The notes under the pieces are model-generated. The model did not search any database, was not told the DNA's origin, and saw only the letters and a list, made by a program, of their open reading frames with translations. Of a DNA stretch of 64,000 nucleotides, positions 9,104 to 18,332 are shown in pieces; positions within the stretch are counted from its first letter, which is position 1, and every line of letters begins with the position of its first letter. Position numbers and translations under genes: made by a program. The DNA comes from Flavobacterium dauae (GTDB lineage: Bacteria; Bacteroidota; Bacteroidia; Flavobacteriales; Flavobacteriaceae). The stretch is from positions 2,790,001 to 2,854,000 of the forward strand of contig NZ_CP130821.1 of the NCBI RefSeq assembly GCF_004151275.2. Direction: 5' to 3'.

Positions 9104-9787
9104 TTATTTAACATATTCTATACTGCCGCCAATTGTTACTTTTTCTTTAACATCTTTTGGTGTTCCGTAAATAGTAATTTTTCCGCCGGCAAGAACCTGC
9201 GCGTCTAAATAATCGGTGGCAGTTACTTTGGCAATACTGCCCGAATTTACTTTTACGGTGTTGCGAGCGGTCTTTAATTCGTTCGCTGTTATTTGTCCGC
9301 CCGATGAAGCCGAAAGTTTAACCGATTTGGAAGCCGAACCTTTTAAATTTAGCTTTGCACCTGTGTTGGCATTAGCGTTTAGTGTTTCGGTTTCCAGATT
9401 TAATTTTATGGTAGATCCCAGATTAGCACTTAGTTCAATAGCGGGTTGTTTTATAGCGGCATCGCTAAAAATATACGAACCACCTTGTGCATCGACTTCT
9501 TTTAAATTATTGAAATAAACCTGAATGGTAACCGAATATTCGTTTTCTGAAACCAATTCTTTTAAGGTGTTTTTTAAAACCAACCGACCATTTTTGTTGA
9601 CAATATTTACTGCGTCTTCCTGACTTTCCTTTACAACAATTTTGTTTTCTGTTGATGGAATCAGTTCAATTTTAATGCGGTTGCTTGCTTTTAACGAGGT
9701 GAAATCGCCCACGTTTTTATCAACCTGGGCATTTGTTATTGTTTGTAATCCTATTAAAAGGGCTGTTGTAAAAAAATGCTTTTTCAT
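9104..9787 (-). CDS. Secreted DUF2807 (head GIN domain) protein
   Basis: A signal peptide (MKKHFFTTALLIGLQTITNA) is followed by a DUF2807 region of repeated beta strands. The start VGDFTSLKASNRIKIELIPS and the later runs of alternating Ser, Gly, Asn and Ala (SASSGGQITANEL, ANTGAKLNLKGSA) fit the right-handed beta-helix architecture of the family. It probably acts in the periplasm or at the cell surface; its function is unknown. Its ATG overlaps the rnr stop by one base (TAATG), so it is very likely co-translated with rnr. Confidence 0.85.
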   Translation of the reverse strand: MKKHFFTTALLIGLQTITNAQVDKNVGDFTSLKASNRIKIELIPSTENKIVVKESQEDAVNIVNKNGRLVLKNTLKELVSENEYSVTIQVYFNNLKEVDAQGGSYIFSDAAIKQPAIELSANLGSTIKLNLETETLNANANTGAKLNLKGSASKSVKLSASSGGQITANELKTARNTVKVNSGSIAKVTATDYLDAQVLAGGKITIYGTPKDVKEKVTIGGSIEYVK

Positions 9788-11970
9788 TATTCATTTACTT
9801 TTTTAATAAACGTAAAATCTAACTGCTTTTTAACTAAATCGGCATTTTTAACCTTCACAATAATTTCATCGCCCAACTGTAACAGTTTTTTGGTAACCTC
9901 GCCCACTAAAGCGTATTGTTTTTCGTCAAAGGTGTAATAATCGTCTTTAATTTCACGGATACGCACCATTCCTTCACATTTGTTCTCTACAATTTCAACA
10001 TAAATTCCCCATTCGGTAACGCCGGAAATCACACCTAAAAATTCTTCGTCTTTATGATCTTGCATAAACTTAACCTGCATATATTTTATGCTGTCGCGTT
10101 CTGCATTGGCAGCCAGATTTTCCATTTGCGAACAATGCACACATTTTTGTTCGTACACTTCTTCATCTGCCGATTTTGCTCCGTCTAAATAACTTTGCAA
10201 CAGTCTGTGTGCCATAACATCGGGGTATCGACGAATAGGTGAGGTAAAGTGCGAATAATAATCGAATGCCAAACCGTAATGACCAATGTTTTCGGTTGAA
10301 TACGCAGCTTTGCTCATACTGCGAATGGCTAAAGTATCAACCAGATTCTGTTCTTTTTTACCCTGAACATTGCTTAACAACTGATTTAACGATTGAGAAA
10401 TGGTATTTTTTGATTTAAAATTTAATCCGTAACCAAATTTTGAAATAACCGATTGCAGATTGAATAATTTATCCTGATCCGGTTCATCGTGCACACGGTA
10501 AATAAAGGTTTTCTTTTGCTTGCCGATAAATTCTGAAACTTTGCGGTTTGCCAGCAACATAAATTCTTCAATTAAATGATTGGCATCTTTTGAAACCTTG
10601 AAATAAACGCCCGTTGGTTCATCGTTTTCATCTAAATGGAATTTTACTTCAACCTTATCAAACGAAATTGCACCGGCAGCCATACGTTTTGCTCGCAGTT
10701 TTTTAGCCAGATCGTCCATTGTTAAAATAGCGTCAACAATAGGTTTTTCTATGGTTTGAATTTCGTTGGTTAACGAAATATCTGCCGGAATTTTGTTTCC
10801 TTTGGTTTCAATAATAACCTGCGCTTCTTCGTAAGCCATTCGTTTATCGGAATACGTAACGGTTCTTCCAAACCAAGAATTCACAATTTCGGCTTTTTTG
10901 TTCAGTTCGAAAACGGCAGAAAATGTATATTTTTCTTCATTTGGTCGTAACGAACACGCAAAGTTCGATAATACTTCGGGAAGCATCGGCACCACACGAT
11001 CAACCAAATAGATAGATGTAGCACGGTTATAAGCTTCTTCGTCTAAAACAGTTCCTTCCTGCAAATAATGAGAAACATCGGCAATGTGGACCCCTATTTC
11101 GTAATTTCCGTTTTCTAAAACCTGAAACGATAAGGCATCATCAAAATCTTTAGCATCACGCGGATCAATCGTAAACGTCAACACATCGCGCATATCTCTG
11201 CGTTTTGCAATTTCTTCTTCGGTGATCGATGTATCTAATTTTTGCGCAAACGCTTCAACTTCCACAGGAAAATCGGTAGGTAAACCATATTCTGCCAAAA
11301 TAGCGTGCATTTCGGTATTGTGTTCGCCCGGTTTTCCTAAAACTTTAATAACCTGTCCGTACGGATTGTTTGCTTTTTCGGGCCAATCGGTCATTTTAAC
11401 TAAAACAACATCGCCGTTTTCGGCATCGCCAAATTTTTCCTTCGGAATAAACAAATCCACATACATTTTAGGGTTTGCCGAAACAACGAAAGCAAACGTG
11501 CCGTTGATCTGAATTACACCTACAAACTCATCACGTTTACGTTCTAAAATTTCAATAACTTCGGCTTCGGGCTTTTTGCCTTTTCGCTTGTTGTACACGT
11601 AAACTTTTACCTTATCGCCGTGTAACGCCTTGTTTAGATTGTTGGTTGGAATAAACGGATCTTCATCGAATTCCGGACTAACAAAATAGGCTGCTTTGCG
11701 GGCAGTCATATCAATTGTTCCTTCAAAATAGCTTGATTGTTCCACAATACGGAACTTTCCGCGATCTACTTCTTCTATCTTTTGAGTAGAAACCAAATAT
11801 TTTAATTCTTTAATAATTTCGTTTCGTCCTTTGGTATCGATAACTTCTAAAACAGCGGCCATTTGTTTGTAGTTAAAAACTTTAGAGCTGTTTTGAGATA
11901 GCAATTTTAAAATTTTTCCGGAATAATCTTTACCCGTTTTTTTATTGAATCGTCTAATTTTCTTTGTCAT
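9787..11970 (-). CDS. rnr: Ribonuclease R
   Basis: 3'-5' exoribonuclease that degrades structured RNA and takes part in mRNA and rRNA quality control in the cytoplasm. Domains in order: N-terminal helical/winged segment (1-65), cold-shock OB domains (about 70-225), RNB catalytic domain with the metal-binding cluster TIDPRDAKDFDDALSF, the block HYGLAFDYYSHFTSPIRRYPD, and a C-terminal S1 domain (GVISGVTEWGIYVEI). 727 aa is normal for the Bacteroidota form. First gene of an operon with the DUF2807 protein. Confidence 0.96.
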   Translation of the reverse strand: MTKKIRRFNKKTGKDYSGKILKLLSQNSSKVFNYKQMAAVLEVIDTKGRNEIIKELKYLVSTQKIEEVDRGKFRIVEQSSYFEGTIDMTARKAAYFVSPEFDEDPFIPTNNLNKALHGDKVKVYVYNKRKGKKPEAEVIEILERKRDEFVGVIQINGTFAFVVSANPKMYVDLFIPKEKFGDAENGDVVLVKMTDWPEKANNPYGQVIKVLGKPGEHNTEMHAILAEYGLPTDFPVEVEAFAQKLDTSITEEEIAKRRDMRDVLTFTIDPRDAKDFDDALSFQVLENGNYEIGVHIADVSHYLQEGTVLDEEAYNRATSIYLVDRVVPMLPEVLSNFACSLRPNEEKYTFSAVFELNKKAEIVNSWFGRTVTYSDKRMAYEEAQVIIETKGNKIPADISLTNEIQTIEKPIVDAILTMDDLAKKLRAKRMAAGAISFDKVEVKFHLDENDEPTGVYFKVSKDANHLIEEFMLLANRKVSEFIGKQKKTFIYRVHDEPDQDKLFNLQSVISKFGYGLNFKSKNTISQSLNQLLSNVQGKKEQNLVDTLAIRSMSKAAYSTENIGHYGLAFDYYSHFTSPIRRYPDVMAHRLLQSYLDGAKSADEEVYEQKCVHCSQMENLAANAERDSIKYMQVKFMQDHKDEEFLGVISGVTEWGIYVEIVENKCEGMVRIREIKDDYYTFDEKQYALVGEVTKKLLQLGDEIIVKVKNADLVKKQLDFTFIKKVNE

Positions 11971-12107
11971 ATATAAATTGTTTAAGCATATAGCTCAAAT
12001 ACTTATTAAAGGTATAAAAATATTAAAGTGTAAATGTAAATTTTGTCTTAAATAATAATTTTGGTTATTGGGATCTAAAATATAATCTTTCAATAATTCA
12101 AAATAAT

Positions 12108-12115
12108 TACCTTTG
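12108..12115 (+). promoter_or_regulatory. -7 element upstream of rpiB
   Basis: TACCTTTG matches the Bacteroidota -7 consensus TAnnTTTG and ends 23 bp before the rpiB ATG. I do not see a clear TTG -33 box at the normal spacing. Confidence 0.55.
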
Positions 12116-12138
12116 CACAAACAATACAACTAAACGAT

Positions 12139-12570
12139 ATGAAAATTGCAATAGGAAACGATCACGCAGGTCCGGAATACAAAAAAGCGTTGGTACAAAT
12201 GCTTCAGGAGAAAGGAATTGAAGTGGTTAATTACGGAACCGATACGTTTGATTCTGTTGATTACCCTGATTTCGGACACAAAGTAGCACAAGATGTTGAA
12301 GACAATAATGTTGATTTTGGAATTGTAATCTGCGGTTCGGGTAACGGAATTGCCATGAGTGCAAACAAACATCAGGGAGTACGTTGTGCACTGTGTTGGA
12401 CAAAAGAAATTGCCGTTTTGGCTCGCCAACATAACAACGCAAACGTAATTTCAATCCCTGCTCGCTTTACGGCTATTCCGCAAGTTTTAGAAATGGTCGA
12501 TGCTTTTTTAACTACCGAATTTGAAGGCGGACGCCATGAAACCCGTGTAAATAAAATTGCTTGTAGTTAA
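12139..12570 (+). CDS. rpiB: Ribose-5-phosphate isomerase B
   Basis: Interconverts ribose 5-phosphate and ribulose 5-phosphate in the pentose phosphate pathway (LacA/RpiB family, cytoplasm). Visible residues are D8-H9 in GNDHAGPEYKK, the catalytic base C65 in ICGSGNGIAMSANK and H98 in ARQHNNAN. Length (143 aa) is normal. The last 47 bp of the gene, including the stop, are repeated exactly at 13217-13263, beyond the next gene. The stop overlaps the start of that gene (TTAATG). Confidence 0.95.
   Translation: MKIAIGNDHAGPEYKKALVQMLQEKGIEVVNYGTDTFDSVDYPDFGHKVAQDVEDNNVDFGIVICGSGNGIAMSANKHQGVRCALCWTKEIAVLARQHNNANVISIPARFTAIPQVLEMVDAFLTTEFEGGRHETRVNKIACS
12524..12570 (+). repeat. 47-bp direct repeat, copy 1 (inside rpiB)
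   Basis: The 3' end of rpiB, starting AAGGCGGACGCC and ending TTGTAGTTAA. It is identical to 13217-13263. The two copies flank one complete secreted-protein gene. Confidence 0.9.
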
Positions 12571-13205
12571 TGAAAAATTGTATTGTATTAATTTTCTTGT
12601 TTTGTTCTTTTTCAGGTTTCTGTCAGAAATTTTCTGAAAGTGAACGATCATATCTTTCTACATTAGAAAAAATTTTAAAGGTTGATACAATACCATTTTT
12701 AGATAAGGAAATTCGTGTTTATAAAAAACATGAGATTTCTACAGGTTTAGAATTGTTCAGAATTTATTCTAATGATGAATCTAAAGTTTATAAAGCAGAA
12801 CTCTATGAAACATATTCTAAGCGATTAAATAAAGATTCTATCAAAACGGACATCCGAAAATACGAATTAAATTCAATTTACAATTTGGAATATTTGATGA
12901 CGAAGTTTGTACTATCAGATATAAAGCATGTAGCTGATATGGAAAAAATTTCATATAAAATGAATCCTAAAGCTTCGGCAATGGTAGATAAAGGATATTT
13001 ATATTTTATTGAAGGTAAACCGGCGAGTATTGTAGATGGATATAGTTATTATATTCAAGTAAAAGATGACAAAGATTTTAATGAAATACATTATAGTAAT
13101 CCAGAAAGATATTTAGAATTGTATCCTACAATTGACGAATTGATTTCAGTTAATGAATTCTTAGATATAATAAAAACTTCATTTGGTGTTTTTACAGATA
13201 AATAA
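12570..13205 (+). CDS. Small secreted protein flanked by rpiB-end repeats
   Basis: I do not recognise the family. The N-terminus is a signal peptide (MKNCIVLIFLFCSFSGFCQ, cleavage probably after FCQ). The mature part (about 190 aa) is charged, with no transmembrane helix. The ATG shares a base with the rpiB stop codon, so it is translationally coupled to a housekeeping gene. The segment that holds it lies between two identical 47-bp copies of the rpiB 3' end, and it is more A+T-rich than rpiB. Both facts suggest that it was inserted after rpiB. Confidence 0.75.
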   Translation: MKNCIVLIFLFCSFSGFCQKFSESERSYLSTLEKILKVDTIPFLDKEIRVYKKHEISTGLELFRIYSNDESKVYKAELYETYSKRLNKDSIKTDIRKYELNSIYNLEYLMTKFVLSDIKHVADMEKISYKMNPKASAMVDKGYLYFIEGKPASIVDGYSYYIQVKDDKDFNEIHYSNPERYLELYPTIDELISVNEFLDIIKTSFGVFTDK

Positions 13206-13216
13206 ACATTTGAATT

Positions 13217-13263
13217 AAGGCGGACGCCATGAAACCCGTGTAAATAAAATTGCTTGTAGTTAA
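13217..13263 (+). repeat. 47-bp direct repeat, copy 2
   Basis: Exact second copy of the rpiB 3' end (12524-12570), lying 11 bp after the stop of the secreted-protein gene. It is too short to encode anything by itself. Confidence 0.9.
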
Positions 13264-13511
13264 AATAATATCACAATAAATATATTCTATTTTGTCCTTC
13301 CGACGAAGGAGGAATCTCTTTTTATATAGCTTTACCAGTGCCCGAAGCTTCTCTTCGGCGTTTCTTAAAAAAACAAAAGTAAGTCCTTCTTTCTATTTAA
13401 AAAAAGAAAAAGAACAGTTACTTGCTTGTTAACAGTTACGTATTTGTATGTACTTTCTTCAAAGTGATTTGTTTGTACAATAACAACTACATTTAACCCC
13501 TATTTAAAAAA

Positions 13512-13536
13512 AACGAGATGTGTTTCCCATCTCGTT
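13512..13536. terminator. Hairpin terminator
   Basis: AACGAGATG (13512-13520) pairs with CATCTCGTT (13528-13536), preceded by an A-tract. A plausible terminator for either side. Confidence 0.6.
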
Positions 13537-13550
13537 CTATAAAAAACTTT

Positions 13551-13664
13551 GTACACGACAAAAAACATTATAAAAAATAATTTACTGATTTTCAGATCTA
13601 ACAGGTTTTTAAAACCTGTTAGATCTTGTTTGAAACAAACAGATGTTTAATTTTTGTCGTGTAC
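13551..13664. repeat. Nested inverted repeats
   Basis: Outer arms of 14 bp (GTACACGACAAAAA, 13551-13564, and its complement, 13651-13664) enclose an inner perfect 16-bp palindrome (AGATCTAACAGGTTTT, 13594-13609, with 13611-13626). It lies just after the emrB stop. The inner hairpin could act as a terminator, and the outer arms resemble the ends of a miniature element. Confidence 0.7.
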
Positions 13665-13677
13665 TAAAATAAAAAAA

Positions 13678-15270
13678 TTAATGTATTGAAGAAGTATCTA
13701 CTACTGTTTTACCTTGTTTAATCATTAATACAAAAGGTACGCAAATTAAAAACATAAGTCCTAAATACATAAAAACATCCATATACGAAAGTATGGTAGC
13801 TTGTTTTGTAACAGAAACATCTATTAGCTGTTGGGCCTTTGCCAACGCTTCGTTTGAAGCAAAGCCTTTTGCCATAAAACTTTGTTGCATTTGTAAAATC
13901 CGTTGTTGTACTTCAAATTTAGTTTCATCGATATGTACAATAAGGTTTACTCTGTGATGTTGCGAATCTCTTGCAATAAATGTGGTAATTAATGCAATCC
14001 CGAACGATCCGCCTAATTGCCGCATCATTCCCGTAAACGATGCACCTTCGCCAATAGCTTTTCCTTTTAAAGTTGACAAAGCCAATGTCATTACAGGTAC
14101 AAACAACAACCCTAACCCAACACCCCGTATAATTAATGGCCAAAACATGTGTTCTGAACCAGTATCGTTTGTAATTCTACTGTACATAAAAAACGAAAAT
14201 CCAAAGAAAATGCACAAGCCCAATGCCACCATATATTTTTGGGGAACTCCGTTTTGAATCATTTTCCCAATAAAAGGCATCATTATACCGGTCATGATAG
14301 AGCTTGGTATCAACAACATACCTGCATCGGTTGCCGGCCATCCTAAAATAGACTGGGTGTAAATGGGAATGATAAAGGTGGAACCGAAAAGACCAAAACC
14401 AAGAATAAAACTCATTACGGTTCCTACCTGCAGGTTTTTGTCTTTAAGAACCCGCAAATTTACTATGGGGTTTTCATACACCAGTTCGCGCCAGATAAAC
14501 AAAAACAAACCTACTGCCGATAAAATTGAAAGCGTTAAAATAGTTCTATCTTCAAACCAATCGTCTTGCTGACCGTGTTCTAAAACAAATTGTAACGAAC
14601 CGATAAACATAATTAAAAACACCATTCCCCACCAATCTACTTCTTTAACCGATTGTTTTTTAGCTCCTTCGTATTTAGGGCTGCGAACAAATGATAAAGT
14701 CAACAACGTAGCAATGATTCCCAACGGAACATTAATGTAAAAAATATAAGGCCATGAGAAGTTATCGATAATGTATCCTCCCAACGGCGGCCCCAATGTA
14801 GGACCAACAATTACGCCCATACCATAAATTGCCTGAGCCATACTGCGTTTTGCTGGTGGATAACTTTCGGTAATAATGGTTTGTGCCGTTACCAGCAATG
14901 CACCACCGCCCATACCTTGAATAAACCGGAAAAAAACCAGCTCCCAGATATTTGTGGCATTACCACATAAAAACGATGCTGCCGTGAAAATAATGATTGA
15001 TGCTGCAAAGTAATTTCTACGTCCAAATTGTTGCGAAAGCCAGCTGGTCATTGGTATTACAATTACATTGGCAATGGCATAGGCGGTAATTACCCAGGCA
15101 ACATCGGTTAAGGTAGCACCTAACGATCCTTTCATATCGTTTAAGGCAACGTTTACAATGGTTGTATCAACAATTTCCAATAAGGCACAAAGTACGGCAG
15201 TAATGGTAATAATTACCCTGCGAAAGCCGTATTCTACCAAACTGTCTTGTTGTAATGAAGCTGTTTCCAT
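13678..15270 (-). CDS. emrB: DHA2-family MFS multidrug transporter (EmrB-like)
   Basis: Inner-membrane proton-driven drug efflux pump with about 14 transmembrane segments in 530 aa. Family marks are LEIVDTTIVNVALNDMKGSL at the N-terminus (the D-x-T-I-V-N-V-A block of DHA2), the motif A region WLSQQFGRRNYF and the antiporter motif C GVIVGPTLGPPLGGYIID. It follows the adaptor gene by 1 bp. With the adaptor and TolC it forms a tripartite pump across both membranes, placed under the TetR protein encoded at the head of the operon. Confidence 0.93.
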   Translation of the reverse strand: METASLQQDSLVEYGFRRVIITITAVLCALLEIVDTTIVNVALNDMKGSLGATLTDVAWVITAYAIANVIVIPMTSWLSQQFGRRNYFAASIIIFTAASFLCGNATNIWELVFFRFIQGMGGGALLVTAQTIITESYPPAKRSMAQAIYGMGVIVGPTLGPPLGGYIIDNFSWPYIFYINVPLGIIATLLTLSFVRSPKYEGAKKQSVKEVDWWGMVFLIMFIGSLQFVLEHGQQDDWFEDRTILTLSILSAVGLFLFIWRELVYENPIVNLRVLKDKNLQVGTVMSFILGFGLFGSTFIIPIYTQSILGWPATDAGMLLIPSSIMTGIMMPFIGKMIQNGVPQKYMVALGLCIFFGFSFFMYSRITNDTGSEHMFWPLIIRGVGLGLLFVPVMTLALSTLKGKAIGEGASFTGMMRQLGGSFGIALITTFIARDSQHHRVNLIVHIDETKFEVQQRILQMQQSFMAKGFASNEALAKAQQLIDVSVTKQATILSYMDVFMYLGLMFLICVPFVLMIKQGKTVVDTSSIH

Positions 15271-15271
15271 A

Positions 15272-16375
15272 TTAACCTACGTGCACATCAACATCTGCGT
15301 TCATTCCCGGACGCAATAAAGAAATGTTTTCTGTTTTATTATTTTTTGTCAGTTTAATTTTTACCGGAATGCGTTGTACCGTTTTTACAAAGTTTCCTGT
15401 TGCATTATCGGGTGGAAGTAATGAAAAACGCGATCCTGTTGCCGGTGAAAACGAATTTACTTCGCCTTCAAAAGGAGCATCGGGATACGCATCTATTTTA
15501 ATTTCTACTTTTTGTCCCAAACGCATTTTGTTTAACTGGGTTTCTTTAAAATTGGCAACTACCCAGGTTTCGGTATTATCAACAATATAAAACAAAGCCG
15601 CACCCGGATTGACCATTTGTCCCGGCTGGATTTTTACATTTGATACCTGACCATCAACCGAAGCAGTAATTACCGTGTACGATAAATTTAATTTGGCAGC
15701 TTTTAAAGTAGCTTGTGCCCGTTCTATATTAGCTTGTGCTACCGATGTTTGTTTAGAAGCTACTGTTGTTTTGCTTACCACGGCATTGCGTTGTGAAGTA
15801 CTTGCGTTGCGTTGTTGTTTTAACACCTCAACTTGTTTATCGGCTTCTAATTTGGTTGTTAAAGCCTGCTCGTACTGTTGTTTGGTGATGGAATGATTTT
15901 TATACAGATTTTCGTAACGCTGATAATCGTTTGTTGCTTGTTTGGCACGAATCTGAGCCATTTCGATACTTTGTGAATTCGATTGAACCGTTGCATCTGA
16001 TATTGCCACGTTTGCCGATGTAGCCGAAACATCTGCCTTTGAAACTTCAAAAGAGCTTTCTGCAGCAAGTAAAACTGCCTGTGCTTCCTGAACTTTTACT
16101 AAATAATCCTGACTGTCAATAACAAACAACGTATCGCCTTTTTTTACCAAATCGTTGTCTTTAACAAAGACTTTTGAAACATATCCGCCCACACGAGGAA
16201 TAATCGGACTCATATTTTTTTCTACCTGTGCATCGTCTGTTGTTTCGTGTGCCTGGCTGTGTATGTATTTGTACGTTCCGTACGCACCACCCACTAAAAT
16301 TAAAGCCGCAAATACGAACATAAACTTTTTGTTCATTGGATTTTTTGCTGCACTTTCTGTTATACTTTTATCCAT
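15272..16375 (-). CDS. emrA: HlyD/EmrA-type efflux adaptor
   Basis: Membrane fusion protein that links the EmrB pump to TolC. One N-terminal transmembrane anchor (about residues 17-37, FMFVFAALILVGGAYGTYKY) is followed by the biotinyl-lipoyl half (PRVGGYVSKVFVKDNDLVKKGD), a long coiled coil rich in Ala and Gln (about 85-220), the second lipoyl half (ITASVDGQVSNVKIQPGQMV) and a beta-barrel part (ETWVVANFKETQL). Length 367 aa is typical. Second-to-last gene of the operon. Confidence 0.93.
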   Translation of the reverse strand: MDKSITESAAKNPMNKKFMFVFAALILVGGAYGTYKYIHSQAHETTDDAQVEKNMSPIIPRVGGYVSKVFVKDNDLVKKGDTLFVIDSQDYLVKVQEAQAVLLAAESSFEVSKADVSATSANVAISDATVQSNSQSIEMAQIRAKQATNDYQRYENLYKNHSITKQQYEQALTTKLEADKQVEVLKQQRNASTSQRNAVVSKTTVASKQTSVAQANIERAQATLKAAKLNLSYTVITASVDGQVSNVKIQPGQMVNPGAALFYIVDNTETWVVANFKETQLNKMRLGQKVEIKIDAYPDAPFEGEVNSFSPATGSRFSLLPPDNATGNFVKTVQRIPVKIKLTKNNKTENISLLRPGMNADVDVHVG

Positions 16376-16388
16376 TTTTATAAGAATC

Positions 16389-17696
16389 TTATTTTGAAAT
16401 TAATTGACCATTTACTAATAATAAGTCGTAATATTTTTCAATTACATTTGCTTTTGAAACCGCTTCGTTGATTTGGCTTTGAAGTTGTTGTACATCGGCT
16501 TCTAACAAATCATCGGTATCGGCAACGCCGTTGTCGTATTTATCTTTTACAATCCGGTAATTTTCATTTGCCTGAGTTACTGCCTGTGCATATACTTTTT
16601 CCTGGCTTTGTGCCAACAGAAAATTTTCGTTTGCCTGTTGTAACTGAATTTTTACGCGATCGTTTGCTATTTCTATCTGTTCTTCAACTTCGGCAATACG
16701 GTGTTTGGCAACCGCAACATTTTTTTTGTTTTTGTACAATGAGCCTAAATCATACGAAAGACCAATACCTACGTTTACCGCATTTGTAATGGCAATAACG
16801 TTTTTAACATCGGCAGCAATGTAACCGCCGGTTAATGCAACATTTGGTAAATAATCGGCTTTAGAAATCTTTAACTGATCTGCGGCGATTTTGTGCTGTG
16901 TTGCAAGCATTTTTAAATCGTTCCGATTGTTTAAAGCGTTTTCTACCGTAAAATCTACCGTTAAAAGACGTTCTTCGTTTGAAAAATTAATCGAATCAAT
17001 CTGCGTGTTTTCGTCTAATTGTAAAAGAGTTACCAACTGATAATTCACCACATTTACGTTTTTAACGGCTTCTTGCAAAGCAACTTGATAGTTTGATAAT
17101 TGCAATTCGCTTTTCAGCAAATCGTTTCGGGCAATCAACCCGTTTTCTTCCATAGCTTTAAAATCGGCTACTTGCTGTTCGGCACGTTTAATGTTTTCTT
17201 GCATTAATTTAGCCGTTTGCTGTGCTTTGTACAATGCCACATACAGCTTTATTGCCTGCGATGCCAGCTGTTCTTTGGTATTCAATGCGGCAAATTGTTC
17301 GGCTTCAACTGCTTCTTCGGCAATGTGAATACTGTTCCTGATTTTTCCGCCGGCATACAAAGGCATCGAAATGCTTGCCTGTGCCAACATCATTTGGTTG
17401 GCTTTAATGTCGGGAGCACCGCCTCCTTCATCGCCTAACGGAATTCTTAAATTGATGTCGGGTGTAGAAAGAACGGCAAATTGTCCGCTGATACTTGCAT
17501 CCGGCAACTGTTTGTTTTTAGTAACACCAAGCTCTAATTTTTTGCCCGAAACTTTTGTATCGGCGGCTTTGGCTTCTTTACTTTGCGTTGCTGCTAACTG
17601 AATGGCTTCTTGTATGCTTAGGGGTTTATCTTGTGCAAAAACCGATAAATTTCCCATAATAACACACGCACCAAGCCACGCCCATTTAGTCTTCAT
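16389..17696 (-). CDS. TolC-family outer-membrane channel
   Basis: Outer-membrane efflux protein with a Sec signal (MKTKWAWLGACVIMGNLSVFAQ) and two long outer-membrane-efflux repeats dominated by coiled coil (about 30-215 and 225-430). The segment NRNDLKMLATQHKIAADQLKISKADYLPNVAL is a typical repeat start, and YDNGVADTDDLLEAD is typical of the end. The start overlaps the end of the TetR gene by 11 bp. Partner of the adaptor and EmrB in this operon. Confidence 0.92.
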   Translation of the reverse strand: MKTKWAWLGACVIMGNLSVFAQDKPLSIQEAIQLAATQSKEAKAADTKVSGKKLELGVTKNKQLPDASISGQFAVLSTPDINLRIPLGDEGGGAPDIKANQMMLAQASISMPLYAGGKIRNSIHIAEEAVEAEQFAALNTKEQLASQAIKLYVALYKAQQTAKLMQENIKRAEQQVADFKAMEENGLIARNDLLKSELQLSNYQVALQEAVKNVNVVNYQLVTLLQLDENTQIDSINFSNEERLLTVDFTVENALNNRNDLKMLATQHKIAADQLKISKADYLPNVALTGGYIAADVKNVIAITNAVNVGIGLSYDLGSLYKNKKNVAVAKHRIAEVEEQIEIANDRVKIQLQQANENFLLAQSQEKVYAQAVTQANENYRIVKDKYDNGVADTDDLLEADVQQLQSQINEAVSKANVIEKYYDLLLVNGQLISK

Positions 17697-18300
17697 AAAT
17701 TAAAAGCGCTTTAATTGTTCTGTGAATATGATTTGCTAATTGATTTTCGATGTATTGATTATAAGCTTCGTCTGATGTTATTTCTAAAACATTTTGAAGA
17801 AACGAACGGTTCATTTGAAAGTTCATAAAAGTACCCATCATTGTAGAGTGCAGAAGCACCGGAGAAACGGTTTTATTGAAAACACCGGCATTGATACCCT
17901 TTTGAAGCACGTTGGAAACCAATTCTAAATTGAATTTTTTAATTTTAGTAAACGAATCAGAGTTAATAAAACGTTTTTTTATACCGCCTTCTACCGACAG
18001 AATTTTGTAAACACCTGCGTTTTGATTCATTGTTTTTACATAAACGTGTACCAGTTTTTCTAAACTTTCAAAAGCAGTAAAGTCTTTATCAAAAATTAAT
18101 TCGTAATTGATTCTGAAATTATCTAAACGGGTTTCAAAAAGTGTTTCTAAAAGCTTGTCTTTTGAACCAAAATAATACGAAATCATTGCCAGGTTTACAT
18201 TTGCTTCTTTGGCTATATCGCGTACCGAAGTCCCGTCGAAGCCTTTTTCTTCAAACAATCTCTCGGCTGCATTTAAAATTTCCTGCTGTTTCTCGTTCAT
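17686..18300 (-). CDS. TetR/AcrR-family repressor of the efflux operon
   Basis: N-terminal TetR helix-turn-helix (about residues 5-50: ILNAAERLFEEKGFDGTSVR, then VNLAMISYYFGSKDKLLE) with a C-terminal ligand-binding helical domain. I place the start at the ATG at 18300 (MNEKQQEILNAAERLF, 204 aa). A longer frame would begin at a TTG at 18357, inside the palindromic operators, and would add 19 residues unlike the family. First gene of the tetR-tolC-emrA-emrB operon, so it probably represses itself and the pump. Confidence 0.92.
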   Translation of the reverse strand: MNEKQQEILNAAERLFEEKGFDGTSVRDIAKEANVNLAMISYYFGSKDKLLETLFETRLDNFRINYELIFDKDFTAFESLEKLVHVYVKTMNQNAGVYKILSVEGGIKKRFINSDSFTKIKKFNLELVSNVLQKGINAGVFNKTVSPVLLHSTMMGTFMNFQMNRSFLQNVLEITSDEAYNQYIENQLANHIHRTIKALLIYED

Positions 18301-18332
18301 TATGCTCAATTTTATCAAAAATCGACGCAAAG

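Larger units (their letters stand above)
13264..13677. other. Gene-free stretch between the rpiB locus and emrB
   Basis: No convincing gene. It holds a REP-like half-element (about 13290-13320), a hairpin at 13512-13536 and a nested pair of inverted repeats at 13551-13664. Confidence 0.7.

Noticed and set aside
12570..13263. Transposon insertion with a 47-bp target duplication
   Set aside because: Known transposons make much shorter target duplications, and there is no transposase or terminal inverted repeat in the 693-bp segment. Site-specific integration or illegitimate recombination fits better.
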